DNA of 64,000 nucleotides, taken from positions 1,169,001-1,233,000 of the forward strand of contig NZ_AP024907.1 in the NCBI RefSeq assembly GCF_024347135.1, given 5' to 3'. The translations under genes and the position numbers were made by a program. Under the pieces are notes generated by a model that did no database searches, was not told where the DNA came from, and saw nothing but the letters and a program-made list of their open reading frames with translations. Position 1 is the stretch's first letter; each line of letters begins with the position of its first letter. Source of the DNA: Vibrio spartinae (GTDB lineage: Bacteria > Pseudomonadota > Gammaproteobacteria > Enterobacterales > Vibrionaceae). Shown piece after piece: positions 8,375-16,743 of the stretch.

Positions 8375-9111
8375 GTGGTGTACTAATCACTGGCGCGACG
8401 TCCGGTATCGGTAAGCAGTTAGCACAAGACTATGCGCGGCAGGGGTGGCAAGTGATCGCTTGTGGCAGAAACGAAGATGTGTTGGACGAACTCAGTGAGA
8501 TGAGCACTTCTATTACCCCACTGCGATTTGACTTGACTGATTTGGAGCAAACACTTGCGGTGCTGAGTGAGCTGCCATTTACTCCCACATTGTGGATCTT
8601 AAATGCCGGAGATTGTGAATATATCGACGATGGCGTGATGGACGCAAAACTCATGACACGTGTGATGCAGATTAACGTGCTCGGAATGACCAATACCATT
8701 GAGGCGATTCAGCCGCACTTAAAAGCGGGACATCGTGTGGCAATTGTTGGTTCGATCGCCAGTGAACTGGCGTTACCGCGTACAGAAGCTTACGGGGCAT
8801 CCAAAGCTGCGGTTGGGTATCTGGCGAGAGCGTTACGGCTGGACTGGGCCAGTAAAGGCATTGATGTAACTTGTGTCTTTCCCGGGTTTGTCGCTACGCC
8901 ACTGACCGAGAAAAATAACTTTGATATGCCGATGATGATTTCGGTAGAAAGTGCATCTCAGGCGATTCGCCGCGGGCTAGAGAAAGGCGTCGCAAATCTC
9001 TACTTTCCGGTTCGTTTTACTTGGATTATCCGTTTGTTGGGGGCGTTGCCCTATCGTTGGCAATATCAGTTCGTCAGTCGTTTTTTTGCGCCGAAAAGGA
9101 CCAAACAATGA
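8371..9111 (+). CDS. SDR-family NAD(P)-dependent oxidoreductase
   Basis: This is a classical short-chain dehydrogenase of 246 residues. The cofactor motif is GATSGIG (8-14), NAG lies at 78-80, and the catalytic residues are Ser128, Tyr141 and Lys145 (YGASK). It lies inside the operon with overlapping starts and stops on both sides. Its homologues usually travel with the FAD oxidoreductase, DUF1365 and Cfa-like genes that follow, so it probably reduces or oxidises a fatty acyl or lipid intermediate. The substrate is unknown. Confidence 0.9.
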   Translation: MSGVLITGATSGIGKQLAQDYARQGWQVIACGRNEDVLDELSEMSTSITPLRFDLTDLEQTLAVLSELPFTPTLWILNAGDCEYIDDGVMDAKLMTRVMQINVLGMTNTIEAIQPHLKAGHRVAIVGSIASELALPRTEAYGASKAAVGYLARALRLDWASKGIDVTCVFPGFVATPLTEKNNFDMPMMISVESASQAIRRGLEKGVANLYFPVRFTWIIRLLGALPYRWQYQFVSRFFAPKRTKQ

Positions 9112-10385
9112 AGATTGCGATTATAGGCACGGGAATTTCAGGGCTAACGTGTGGTTATTACTTGCATGAGCAGCATGACATCACACTATTTGAGGCGAAC
9201 GATTATGTTGGTGGTCATACCGCGACGGTAGACGTTAATGTGGCCGGTCAGCCCTATGCTGTTGATACCGGATTTATTGTCTATAATGACCGGACGTATC
9301 CTTATTTTATACGCATGATGAACGAAATCGGGGTCAAAGGGCTTCCGACTCAGATGAGTTTCAGTGTGCGTAATGATGCCAATGGACTTGAATATAATGG
9401 TCACACATTAACGACATTATTTGCGCAGAAGCGGAATTTATTCAAGCCGAGTTTTTATCGGTTTATCAGCGAAATCCTGCGTTTCAACAAGCTTGCAAAA
9501 GCCGCAGCAGACAATCCCCGCCAGCATTTGCAAACCCTTGGGCAGTTTCTGGTCCATCATCGTTTTTCCGAATATTTCTGTCAGAATTACATCTTGCCGA
9601 TGGGTGCTGCAATTTGGTCATCCTCTTTGGCGGACATGCGCGCATTTCCGCTGATGTTCTTTCTGCGTTTTTTCATCAATCACGGTTTGTTAGATGTCAC
9701 GGACAGACCACAATGGTATGTGATTGAAGGGGGATCCCGCGCCTATATTGAGCCACTGACCAAAGGCTATGCGGATCGGATTCGTCTCAGTACACCGGTC
9801 AAACAGGTAAGACGCAGTCCATTTGGCGTCGATATTAAAACCGCAAACGGTGTAGAAACATTTGATGAAGTTATTTTTGCCTGTCACAGCGATCAGACTC
9901 TTGGCATGCTTGAAGACGCCAGTCAGTGTGAAATCTCAGTGTTGTCCTCAATGGCATATCAGGCGAACGAGGTCGTCCTGCATACCGATACCCGTTTGCT
10001 TCCCAAACGTCCGGCGGCTTGGGCAGCCTGGAATTACTGGTTGGATGGTCACGAGGGTGAGGAGATGAAACTCCCGTCACTGACCTACAATATGAATATC
10101 TTGCAACACATTGATAGTGCAACAACATTTTGTGTCACGCTCAACAGCACTGAGCACATTGATCCGGACAAAATTCTACGGCGCTTCGTATATCACCATC
10201 CGGTATTTACCGAATCCTCGATTCACGCGCAGCAGCGTAAATCAGAAATCAACGGGGTCAATCATACTTGGTTTTGTGGCGCATACTGGCACAACGGATT
10301 CCATGAAGATGGGGTAAGAAGTGCGATTGATGTTATGACACAATTGCAATCGCAAGCGGTCAACAGAGACAAGGGTGTCGCATGA
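9108..10385 (+). CDS. FAD-dependent amine-oxidase-like oxidoreductase (COG2907 type)
   Basis: This is a flavoprotein of 425 residues. The dinucleotide-binding fold is at the very start (IGTGISGL, residues 5-12), followed by FEANDYVGGHTATV and DTGFIVYNDRTYP. The C-terminal segment WFCGAYWHNGFHEDG is typical of the COG2907 family. The start at 9108 overlaps the SDR stop (ATGA). Longer upstream starts would run through the SDR gene and are rejected. In other proteobacteria this family is co-regulated with a Cfa-like methyltransferase in the singlet-oxygen/ChrR response and has been linked to unusual methylated or furan fatty acids. A lipid-modifying role here is inferred. Confidence 0.88.
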   Translation: MKIAIIGTGISGLTCGYYLHEQHDITLFEANDYVGGHTATVDVNVAGQPYAVDTGFIVYNDRTYPYFIRMMNEIGVKGLPTQMSFSVRNDANGLEYNGHTLTTLFAQKRNLFKPSFYRFISEILRFNKLAKAAADNPRQHLQTLGQFLVHHRFSEYFCQNYILPMGAAIWSSSLADMRAFPLMFFLRFFINHGLLDVTDRPQWYVIEGGSRAYIEPLTKGYADRIRLSTPVKQVRRSPFGVDIKTANGVETFDEVIFACHSDQTLGMLEDASQCEISVLSSMAYQANEVVLHTDTRLLPKRPAAWAAWNYWLDGHEGEEMKLPSLTYNMNILQHIDSATTFCVTLNSTEHIDPDKILRRFVYHHPVFTESSIHAQQRKSEINGVNHTWFCGAYWHNGFHEDGVRSAIDVMTQLQSQAVNRDKGVA

Positions 10386-11158
10386 TGACCAGTACAACGG
10401 ATGTTACACGCAGTGCATTGATGGTCGGCCATATTCGTCACCGTCGTTTTACACCGATTGCGCATTCGATTCGTTCACCGCTCTTTATGCCATGTATCGA
10501 TCTGGATGAGTGGCCTGCGCTACGACAACAGGTTTGGGGACTAGGTGAACGCTGGTGGCACTGGGCGCGATTTCGCCGCGCTGATTATCTGGGTGAGGGT
10601 GATTTGAAAACAGCCGTGCAGGATAAAGTGTTGCAGCTTACGGGCGAGCAAGTGCGTGGCAAAGTGTTAGCCGTGGTGCACCTGCGTTATCTGGGGCTCT
10701 ATTTCAGTCCGGTTAATTTCTACTATCTCTATGATCAGCAAGGGCGCTGGTGTTATCTGCTCGCGGAGGTGAGCAATACACCTTGGAACGAGCGGCATTA
10801 TTATGCGATTCCGGCTGAAAGCGGTGAACACGGAGAGAACTGGACACACGACAAAGCATTTCATGTGTCACCATTCAATCCCGTGGAACAGCAGTACCAA
10901 TGGAAACTGAAACCGCTGTCTGATGCCTTGATGGTGCACTTGGCGTGTCATCGGGACACCAAGGAATTTGATGCCACTCTGGCGTTAAAAGCACAGCCCT
11001 TTACCTCAAGAAGTTTGCTCAAATTGTTGATTCGGACACCGATCATGACGGTTAAGGTACTCACTGGGATCTATTGGCACGCACTGACGCTATGGCTCAA
11101 AGGTGCACCATTTTATTCACATCCAAAATCCCGCCGACATGAGACAGATAAAAAATAG
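10382..11158 (+). CDS. DUF1365 domain-containing protein
   Basis: This 258-residue member of the DUF1365 (COG3496) family starts with GHIRHRRFTPIAHSIRSPLFM, a strong family signature, and contains YLGLYFSPVNFYYLYD and the EVSNTPWNERHYY segment. The biochemical function is not established. The family nearly always sits between the COG2907 flavoprotein and a Cfa-type methyltransferase, as here. Its ATG overlaps the preceding stop by 4 bp, and the next gene starts 15 bp downstream behind an AGGAGAA ribosome binding site. Confidence 0.9.
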   Translation: MMTSTTDVTRSALMVGHIRHRRFTPIAHSIRSPLFMPCIDLDEWPALRQQVWGLGERWWHWARFRRADYLGEGDLKTAVQDKVLQLTGEQVRGKVLAVVHLRYLGLYFSPVNFYYLYDQQGRWCYLLAEVSNTPWNERHYYAIPAESGEHGENWTHDKAFHVSPFNPVEQQYQWKLKPLSDALMVHLACHRDTKEFDATLALKAQPFTSRSLLKLLIRTPIMTVKVLTGIYWHALTLWLKGAPFYSHPKSRRHETDKK

Positions 11159-11173
11159 CTAGGAGAACGCGCA

Positions 11174-12445
11174 ATGTTCAATTCGCCTTCATTAGAGATG
11201 CCTAAATCACTGACATCATGGCAGCAAGGTGCTCGAGCCATGGTACTGAAATCCTTACGCCTGATAAAAGTTGGCAGCCTGACATTAGAGGAAAATTTTG
11301 CAGGACAGGCGCGTATTTCTGATGCTGTTTCGCAGCAAAGTGCCGTGGAACAATTCGGGTTTGCGCATGACGACCAGCCACAGGCCCACATTCGGGTGAA
11401 TCACCCTGATTTTTATGCCAGCGTGCTGAAAGGCGGCAGCATTGCAGCAGCAGAAGCATATATGGATGGTTGGTGGGACAGTCCCAATCTGACGGTTGTG
11501 ACGGAACTGATGGCGCGTAACTTAAACGCACTGGATCAGTTGGAAGCACAAAGCAGCGTGCTTGTCCGGGCGATGAATAAAGTCGGTCACTGGCTGAAAC
11601 GCAACTCGATTGGGCGTGCCAAGCAAAACATTGAAGCGCACTACGATTTGGGGAATGACCTGTATCAGACGTTTCTCGATCAACGCATGCTGTACTCAAG
11701 TGCACTCTATCTCAACACCAGCGATTCACTGGAACAGGCCCAAATTCAGAAAATGGATCGGTTGTGTCAGCAGTTACAACTGACAGCCAATGACCACGTG
11801 ATTGAAATTGGTACCGGGTGGGGGGCAATGGCGATTTATATCGCGCAACATTATGGATGCCAAGTCACAACCACTACGATTTCGGAACAGCAATATGCGT
11901 ATGCACAGGCCGAGATTGAGCGCTTGGGGCTCAGTGAGCAGATTACCTTACTCAAACAAGATTACCGCTTGCTTAACGGGCAGTTTGACAAGCTGGTGTC
12001 TATCGAGATGATTGAGGCGGTCGGCAAATCCTATCTGCCGTCTTATATTGCCAAATGTCAGTCGCTACTTAAACCCGGAGGACGGATGGCGATTCAGGCG
12101 ATCACCATTGCCGATCAGCGGTTTGACAGCTATAGCAACGACGTTGATTTCATTCAGAAGTATATTTTCCCCGGCGGATTTCTACCCTCAATCACCGTTC
12201 TGACCCAAATGGCGACGCGGCATACGGATTTCGTCGTCCGTGATGTGTTTGATTTGGGACTAGACTACGCCCAGACGCTGGCTGACTGGCGCTGTCGTTT
12301 TGACGCTTCATGCAACAAAGTCAAGTCACTGGGTTACGACGAACGCTTTGTCCGCATGTGGCGTTACTATTTGTGTTACTGCGAAGGCGGCTTTAAAGCG
12401 CGTACCATCAGTACCATTCACATGACATTACAACGGGCACAATGA
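11174..12445 (+). CDS. Cyclopropane-fatty-acyl-phospholipid synthase-type methyltransferase
   Basis: This S-adenosylmethionine-dependent enzyme has 423 residues. It would add a methylene or methyl group across the double bond of an unsaturated phospholipid acyl chain at the inner membrane. Visible features are the N-terminal lipid-binding region (SVLKGGSIAAAEAYMDGWW), HYDLGNDLY (156-164), the SAM-binding EIGTGWGAMA (201-210), and QKYIFPGGFLPS near residue 325. It is longer than E. coli Cfa (382 residues). The gene context (flavoprotein, DUF1365) suggests a member of the ChrR-regulon type rather than the stationary-phase Cfa. Confidence 0.9.
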   Translation: MFNSPSLEMPKSLTSWQQGARAMVLKSLRLIKVGSLTLEENFAGQARISDAVSQQSAVEQFGFAHDDQPQAHIRVNHPDFYASVLKGGSIAAAEAYMDGWWDSPNLTVVTELMARNLNALDQLEAQSSVLVRAMNKVGHWLKRNSIGRAKQNIEAHYDLGNDLYQTFLDQRMLYSSALYLNTSDSLEQAQIQKMDRLCQQLQLTANDHVIEIGTGWGAMAIYIAQHYGCQVTTTTISEQQYAYAQAEIERLGLSEQITLLKQDYRLLNGQFDKLVSIEMIEAVGKSYLPSYIAKCQSLLKPGGRMAIQAITIADQRFDSYSNDVDFIQKYIFPGGFLPSITVLTQMATRHTDFVVRDVFDLGLDYAQTLADWRCRFDASCNKVKSLGYDERFVRMWRYYLCYCEGGFKARTISTIHMTLQRAQ

Positions 12446-12984
12446 TGCGTCACTTCCTACTGATTTCATTGTGGTTTGAAGCGCTCTGGCTACTCGCCGT
12501 ATTAGGACAGGCGCGTTTGCAGTGGATCACCATTGGCTTGGTGACGGTCACGATGGCGTACACCGCGTTACGATACCCCCTGGCACTCGGACGCATCATG
12601 ATGGTGGCAGCCATCGGCATGACGCTGGATTACATCAATCTCCATGTCGGGCTGTTTTCCTTTACCACATCCTTCCTGCCGATCTGGCTGGTTGGGTTGT
12701 GGTTTGCCTTCGCTTGGTTTGCCAGCTTTGCTATCCCGGTTTTCAGTCATCTACCGGCGTTACTCGTCTTCAGCGCAACAGCACTGGGTGGCGCACTGAG
12801 TTATTGGGCAGGGCATCGTTTTGGCGCCGTGCAATTTGAATGGTCTGTTGCGGGGGCGGTGTTCGTTCTATTTTTGGAATGGTTCGGATTGTCTTTGTTA
12901 TTGATGAAGGTATTTAGGAATGCTAACCCCACGTTTAACCGCGACACTGTCTCTGACCGTGATCCTCTGGATCGCCACCGTTAA
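12442..12984 (+). CDS. DUF2878 membrane protein
   Basis: This 180-residue integral membrane protein has about five hydrophobic segments. It contains GMTLDYINLHVGLFSF and PIWLVGLWFAFAW, which match the DUF2878 family found in these operons. No enzyme motif is visible. The start overlaps the Cfa-like stop (ATGATG). The C-terminal 20 or so residues are polar and overlap the signal-peptide region of the next gene in another frame by 65 bp, so the true 3' end may be poorly constrained. Confidence 0.82.
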   Translation: MMRHFLLISLWFEALWLLAVLGQARLQWITIGLVTVTMAYTALRYPLALGRIMMVAAIGMTLDYINLHVGLFSFTTSFLPIWLVGLWFAFAWFASFAIPVFSHLPALLVFSATALGGALSYWAGHRFGAVQFEWSVAGAVFVLFLEWFGLSLLLMKVFRNANPTFNRDTVSDRDPLDRHR

Positions 12985-13483
12985 TGGCGCTGAGCTTAAG
13001 GGAAAGGCATCAGCATCATGGACCGACTGGCCGATTGTCGGTCAGGCGACTTTATCTTGGTTGTGGTTCGATATTTATTCATCACAGCTTCGTACTCCCG
13101 ACGGTCACTACGAGCAAGTGCCGAATGACGTCACACCACATCCCGTAGCGTTAGAGATTCGTTACTTGCGTGATATCAGCAGCAAAGATTTGCTGGAGGA
13201 AACACAAGCTCAGTGGGAGAGGCTGGGTTATGACGAGGCGCAAACTAGCGCATGGTTAACGTTGTTGGCCGAGATGATGCCCAGTGTTAAAACGGGTGAG
13301 CGTTTGGTCTATGTCTCCGATGGTCGTGCTGGGCAGCTGTATTACTTCAATCAACAGGGGCAGCAACGCCTGCTCGGCAACGTCGAAAATAAACAGATGA
13401 ATGACACATTTTTGTCGATTTGGCTGTCACCGCAAGCCGAACATCCGAAACTTCGTTATCAATTAATAGGAATGAAACAATGA
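12920..13483 (+). CDS. Chalcone-isomerase-like periplasmic protein
   Basis: This 187-residue protein has an N-terminal signal peptide (hydrophobic LSLTVILWIATVNGA, cleavage likely after about residue 24). Its body resembles the chalcone isomerase-like family, with WLWFDIYSSQL and the IRYLRDISSKDLLEET segment. In bacteria such proteins may bind fatty acids rather than act on chalcones. It overlaps the DUF2878 gene by 65 bp, and its stop overlaps the start of the next gene by 4 bp. Its place in the operon suggests a role in handling the modified lipid. Confidence 0.83.
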   Translation: MLTPRLTATLSLTVILWIATVNGAELKGKASASWTDWPIVGQATLSWLWFDIYSSQLRTPDGHYEQVPNDVTPHPVALEIRYLRDISSKDLLEETQAQWERLGYDEAQTSAWLTLLAEMMPSVKTGERLVYVSDGRAGQLYYFNQQGQQRLLGNVENKQMNDTFLSIWLSPQAEHPKLRYQLIGMKQ

Positions 13484-14004
13484 GACATATGGTGAAAGTG
13501 TTATCGCTGGTGATGTTGATGCTCATTGCCGGTTGTTCTGCGGATTTAAAAGCCTATCAAGCCAGCCAACCCGCTTTTGATTTGTTTGGTTATTTTCAGG
13601 GAGAAACCCATGCGTGGGGCATGGTGCAGGATTATAGCGGCAAGCAGACCCGCCGCTTTCAGGTCAAAATTAAAGGGACAGTCGCCGATGATACGCTGAC
13701 TTTGGTGGAAGATTTTGTATTTCATGATGGTGAAAAGAATCAGCGTATCTGGACGATTACCCGTAGCGCTGACGGACATTATGAAGGAAGAGCCGACGAT
13801 ATTATCGGTGTTGCGACAGGGCATGAAATGGGAAATGCGTTACAGTGGCAATATGACTTTCTGCTCAAAACAGACGATAGTGAAATCACGGTCTCCTTTG
13901 ATGATTGGTTGTTCCGTCAGGACGACAAACACCTGTTTAATATCACAAGCATTCGCAAGTTTGGTCTGGAAGTCGGACGCATCACGCTATTTTTTACAAA
14001 GTAA
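13480..14004 (+). CDS. DUF3833 lipoprotein
   Basis: This 174-residue lipoprotein has a signal sequence ending in LMLIAGC, a clear lipobox. Maturation would place a lipid-modified Cys at about position 19. The mature part contains FDLFGYFQGETHAWGMVQDYSGKQ-like sequence with later basic and acidic strands, matching DUF3833, a lipocalin-like family. An upstream in-frame start at 13420 lies inside the previous gene. The ATG at 13480 overlaps its stop and gives the signal peptide directly. This is the last gene of the eight-gene operon. Confidence 0.87.
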   Translation: MRHMVKVLSLVMLMLIAGCSADLKAYQASQPAFDLFGYFQGETHAWGMVQDYSGKQTRRFQVKIKGTVADDTLTLVEDFVFHDGEKNQRIWTITRSADGHYEGRADDIIGVATGHEMGNALQWQYDFLLKTDDSEITVSFDDWLFRQDDKHLFNITSIRKFGLEVGRITLFFTK

Positions 14005-14065
14005 TAGCTATTTTTTATAAAATCATAGCTTCGCCAAATAATCCCAGTCGTTCGTTCATTCAATC

Positions 14066-14110
14066 ACACACCAAGATAACGCGTTGTTGTTGCGGGTTAT
14101 CTTGGTGTGT
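14066..14110. terminator. Long hairpin between the lipid operon and hutF
   Basis: ACACACCAAGATAAC (14066-14080) pairs perfectly over 15 bp with GTTATCTTGGTGTGT (14096-14110) around a 15-nt loop. It sits between two convergent genes and probably ends transcription or protects both 3' ends. The right arm runs directly into a GTGTGTCC repeat element at about 14105-14113, and a second such element follows at 14151-14166. Confidence 0.65.
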
Positions 14111-14170
14111 GTCCTCCTAATGTTCTCCTAATGTTCTCCGTAATTTAAAGGTGTGTGTCCCCGTAATTTT

Positions 14171-15571
14171 TTAGCCAATCACCTGCTTGATGACATGGGC
14201 AAACTGACCGCGGCTGTTGTCTTCTAAATCGTGGTGGCCGTCTTGAATACACTGTTTTCCTGCGACGAAAACATCTTTAATCAGATTTTCATGGCAGGCA
14301 AATAGCCAGCGATTGATGAGGTCTGGTGTTTGACTTGACATCAACAGTGGATGTGTAGCGTCCAGCACCATAAAGTCAGCACGACATCCGACAGCAAGTC
14401 CTAATTGGATACCGCAAGCTTGATTGCCCCCGGCTAATGCTTGCGTATAGAGGTGATCTCCGACGTGATTTTGTGACTGGCTGTAGAGACGGTTACGTTG
14501 TTGGTCACGGAGTCGCTGACTATATTCCAGCAGGCGTAATTCTTCGGTGGCGGACAGGCAGACATGGCTGTCTGAGCCAATACTCCATTGCCCGCCGGCT
14601 TGGGTAAATGCCACCCCGGGAAAAATACCGTCGCCCAGATTAGCTTCTGTACTTGGACACAAACCGGCCACGGCACCGCTGTCAGCGATCATCTGAATCT
14701 CGTCACGGTTGAGGTGGGTGGCATGAATCAGGCACCAGCGTTCGTCCAGACCGACATGATTGTGAAGCCACTCGACCGGCCGTTGCTGGCTCCAGTTGAG
14801 GCAATCACTGACTTCTTTTTGTTGCTCTGCAATGTGGATGTGGATTGGCTGTCCGTGATCTAATTCCGTCAGCACTGCTTGGATCTGGTGCTGGCTGACT
14901 GCCCGTAGCGAATGAAAACAGATCCCAAGCCGATGACGGTTATCTGCGTGTGTCCCCGCAAGCTCTCCCGCCAGTTGGTGGTGTAGTTGCAGATAACTGT
15001 CTGATGAGTGAATGAAGCGCGCCTGTCCTTGATGTGGCGGTTGAGCACCGAAGCCGGCATAACTGTATAGCGCCGGAAGGAGGGTCATACCGATCCCCGT
15101 GCGATCGGCAGCATTCAGGAGTTGGTGAGCCATTTCGGCCGGATCGCGGTAAGGCTTACCAGCTGTATCATGGTGGAGGTAGTGGAACTCACCGACCTGT
15201 GTATATCCGGCTTTGAGCATATCAATGTATAACTGCGTGGCGATGACATGAACCTGTTGCGGGGAGAGTCGCCTGACAATCTTGTACATTAAGTCGCGCC
15301 AGCTCCAGAAACTGTCATTTGGGTTGAAACTGACTTCCGCCATGCCTGCCATGACCCGCTGAAAGGCGTGGGAATGAACATTGGCCAGTGTCGGTAGAAC
15401 CGGGCCTTGAAGACGTCGCACACCATCCGGTGGCGTGGTATCTGTCGTAATTTGTGCAAAGTTGCCATCCACAATTTCAAACAGCACATTGTGCTGCCAG
15501 CCGGTCGGGAGCCATGCCTGTTTGGCAAAAATAAAAGTGCTGTCTTGTCGGGTTCCTGAGTGGATAGTCAT
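14171..15571 (-). CDS. hutF: Formimidoylglutamate deiminase
   Basis: HutF converts N-formimidoyl-L-glutamate to N-formyl-L-glutamate and ammonia, the branch of histidine degradation that then needs HutG. It is an amidohydrolase-fold metalloenzyme. The metal-binding NVHSHAFQR lies near residues 64-72, IHIHIAEQ is in the middle, and GSDSHVCLSATEELRLLEY is near residue 330. I prefer the ATG at 15571, which has AGGA 8 bases upstream. The earlier GTG at 15589 would overlap that site. Part of a GTGTGTCC repeat lies inside the frame at about 14947-14957, encoding GTHADN in a small extra loop that I do not expect in HutF. The gene is divergent from hutC across the operator region. Confidence 0.93.
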   Translation of the reverse strand: MTIHSGTRQDSTFIFAKQAWLPTGWQHNVLFEIVDGNFAQITTDTTPPDGVRRLQGPVLPTLANVHSHAFQRVMAGMAEVSFNPNDSFWSWRDLMYKIVRRLSPQQVHVIATQLYIDMLKAGYTQVGEFHYLHHDTAGKPYRDPAEMAHQLLNAADRTGIGMTLLPALYSYAGFGAQPPHQGQARFIHSSDSYLQLHHQLAGELAGTHADNRHRLGICFHSLRAVSQHQIQAVLTELDHGQPIHIHIAEQQKEVSDCLNWSQQRPVEWLHNHVGLDERWCLIHATHLNRDEIQMIADSGAVAGLCPSTEANLGDGIFPGVAFTQAGGQWSIGSDSHVCLSATEELRLLEYSQRLRDQQRNRLYSQSQNHVGDHLYTQALAGGNQACGIQLGLAVGCRADFMVLDATHPLLMSSQTPDLINRWLFACHENLIKDVFVAGKQCIQDGHHDLEDNSRGQFAHVIKQVIG

Positions 15572-15617
15572 CGCGTCTGTCCTCGTCACTGATGCTCGTG
15601 AGTCTATCAGAATTTAT

Positions 15618-15648
15618 CTTGTCTATACAAGTTCTGCCCTTGTCTATG
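15618..15648. promoter_or_regulatory. HutC operators between hutF and hutC
   Basis: CTTGTCTATACAAG at 15618-15631 has perfect outer arms (CTTGT/ACAAG). A weaker half-match, CTTGTCTATG, follows at 15639-15648. The first site is the reverse complement, with one mismatch, of the site before hutH at 16666-16679. Matching boxes at both ends of the regulon point to HutC as the binding protein, with release by urocanate as known for HutC. Confidence 0.75.
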
Positions 15649-15721
15649 CCTGTCCTGTTAAGCTGTTCATTTTTCCGCTATAATCCGGTCTTTATGATGT
15701 CAGTGGATAGCTGTAAATAAG

Positions 15722-16477
15722 ATGGAAAACTCAACCACCCAGATGATGTGCCACTTGTCTCAATTGATAGATGATGCGCCCGGTCCGATCTATGCCAAAG
15801 TCAAACAAGCGATTTGTCGTCAGATAGACACCGGGGAATGGCAACCGGATCAGAGAGTGCCGTCTGAGTCAGAGATGGTGAAAGCCTTAAAGGTAAGCCG
15901 TATGACCATCAACCGCGCGCTGCGGGAACTGACTGATGAAGGGGTTCTGATTCGTCAGCAGGGGGTTGGTACCTTTGTCGCGAGAAAGAAATCCCATTCA
16001 GCACTGTTTGAAGTGCACAATATTGCTGATGAGATAGCCAGTCGTGGTCATCGCCATCACGCGGAGCTGGTTGAAATCACACTGGCAAAGGCGACGATGG
16101 AAGAAGCGATGAACCTTGGGGTTCGTACCAACCACCGTATTTTTCGTGCCACGATTATTCATTTCGAGAATGATCTGCCGATTCAAATCGAATATCGCGT
16201 GGTCAATGCGGAACTGGCCCCGGATTATGATCAGCAGGATTTCCAGCACAATGGTGCTTACCACTATCTGATGAAAGTCGCGCCGATGACGGAAGGAGAG
16301 CATCTGGTTGAAGCGGTGCTTGCCTCTCCGGCAGAATGTGCATTACTGCAAATTGATGCCTCGGAGCCGTGTTTGCAGATCAAACGCCGCACATGGTGCC
16401 GGGAACAACTGGTCACCAATGCCCGCCTGATTTCTCCGGGGTCGAGATTCCAGTTATTCGGTCACTTCGAGCAATAA
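15722..16477 (+). CDS. hutC: Histidine utilization repressor, GntR family
   Basis: HutC represses the hut genes and is released by urocanate. Its 251 residues comprise an N-terminal winged helix (PIYAKVKQAICRQI, then RVPSESEMVKALKVSRMTIN, residues 20-70) and a C-terminal UTRA ligand-binding domain. It is divergent from hutF and lies upstream of hutH in the same direction, with HutC-type boxes on both sides. A strong terminator follows at 16567. The hutHIGU genes are therefore probably a separate transcript with their own operator. Confidence 0.94.
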   Translation: MENSTTQMMCHLSQLIDDAPGPIYAKVKQAICRQIDTGEWQPDQRVPSESEMVKALKVSRMTINRALRELTDEGVLIRQQGVGTFVARKKSHSALFEVHNIADEIASRGHRHHAELVEITLAKATMEEAMNLGVRTNHRIFRATIIHFENDLPIQIEYRVVNAELAPDYDQQDFQHNGAYHYLMKVAPMTEGEHLVEAVLASPAECALLQIDASEPCLQIKRRTWCREQLVTNARLISPGSRFQLFGHFEQ

Positions 16478-16566
16478 TACTGCGCCTGCTTTGACAGACG
16501 GAAAGGATGTCAGCGTCTGTTGATGATTGGTTGATTCAATGAGCGGTTTGTTCATCTAAATCAGAG

Positions 16567-16594
16567 AAGCAAGGGAATATCCCTTGCTTTTTTT
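16567..16594 (+). terminator. Intrinsic terminator of hutC
   Basis: AAGCAAGGGA (16567-16576) pairs with TCCCTTGCTT (16580-16589) around a 3-nt loop, and a run of T continues to 16594. It is a textbook terminator about 90 bp after the hutC stop. Confidence 0.9.
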
Positions 16595-16665
16595 ATGGGG
16601 TTTTGTGGTGACTCATGTGAAGAAAAACTTGCGCTGGTTACGGTTTACTTTTATTGTTTTGTTAA

Positions 16666-16679
16666 CTTGTATAGACATG
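16666..16679 (+). promoter_or_regulatory. HutC operator upstream of hutH
   Basis: CTTGTATAGACATG matches the inverted form of the box between hutF and hutC at 13 of 14 positions. It lies 65-78 bases before the hutH start, where a promoter would be expected, so HutC binding would block hutHIGU transcription. Confidence 0.75.
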
Positions 16680-16743
16680 TAATGTCATGATAAGCCGGTA
16701 TCGGTATCAGACCTGCAGCGCACGTGATGGAGAACATAAGCTC

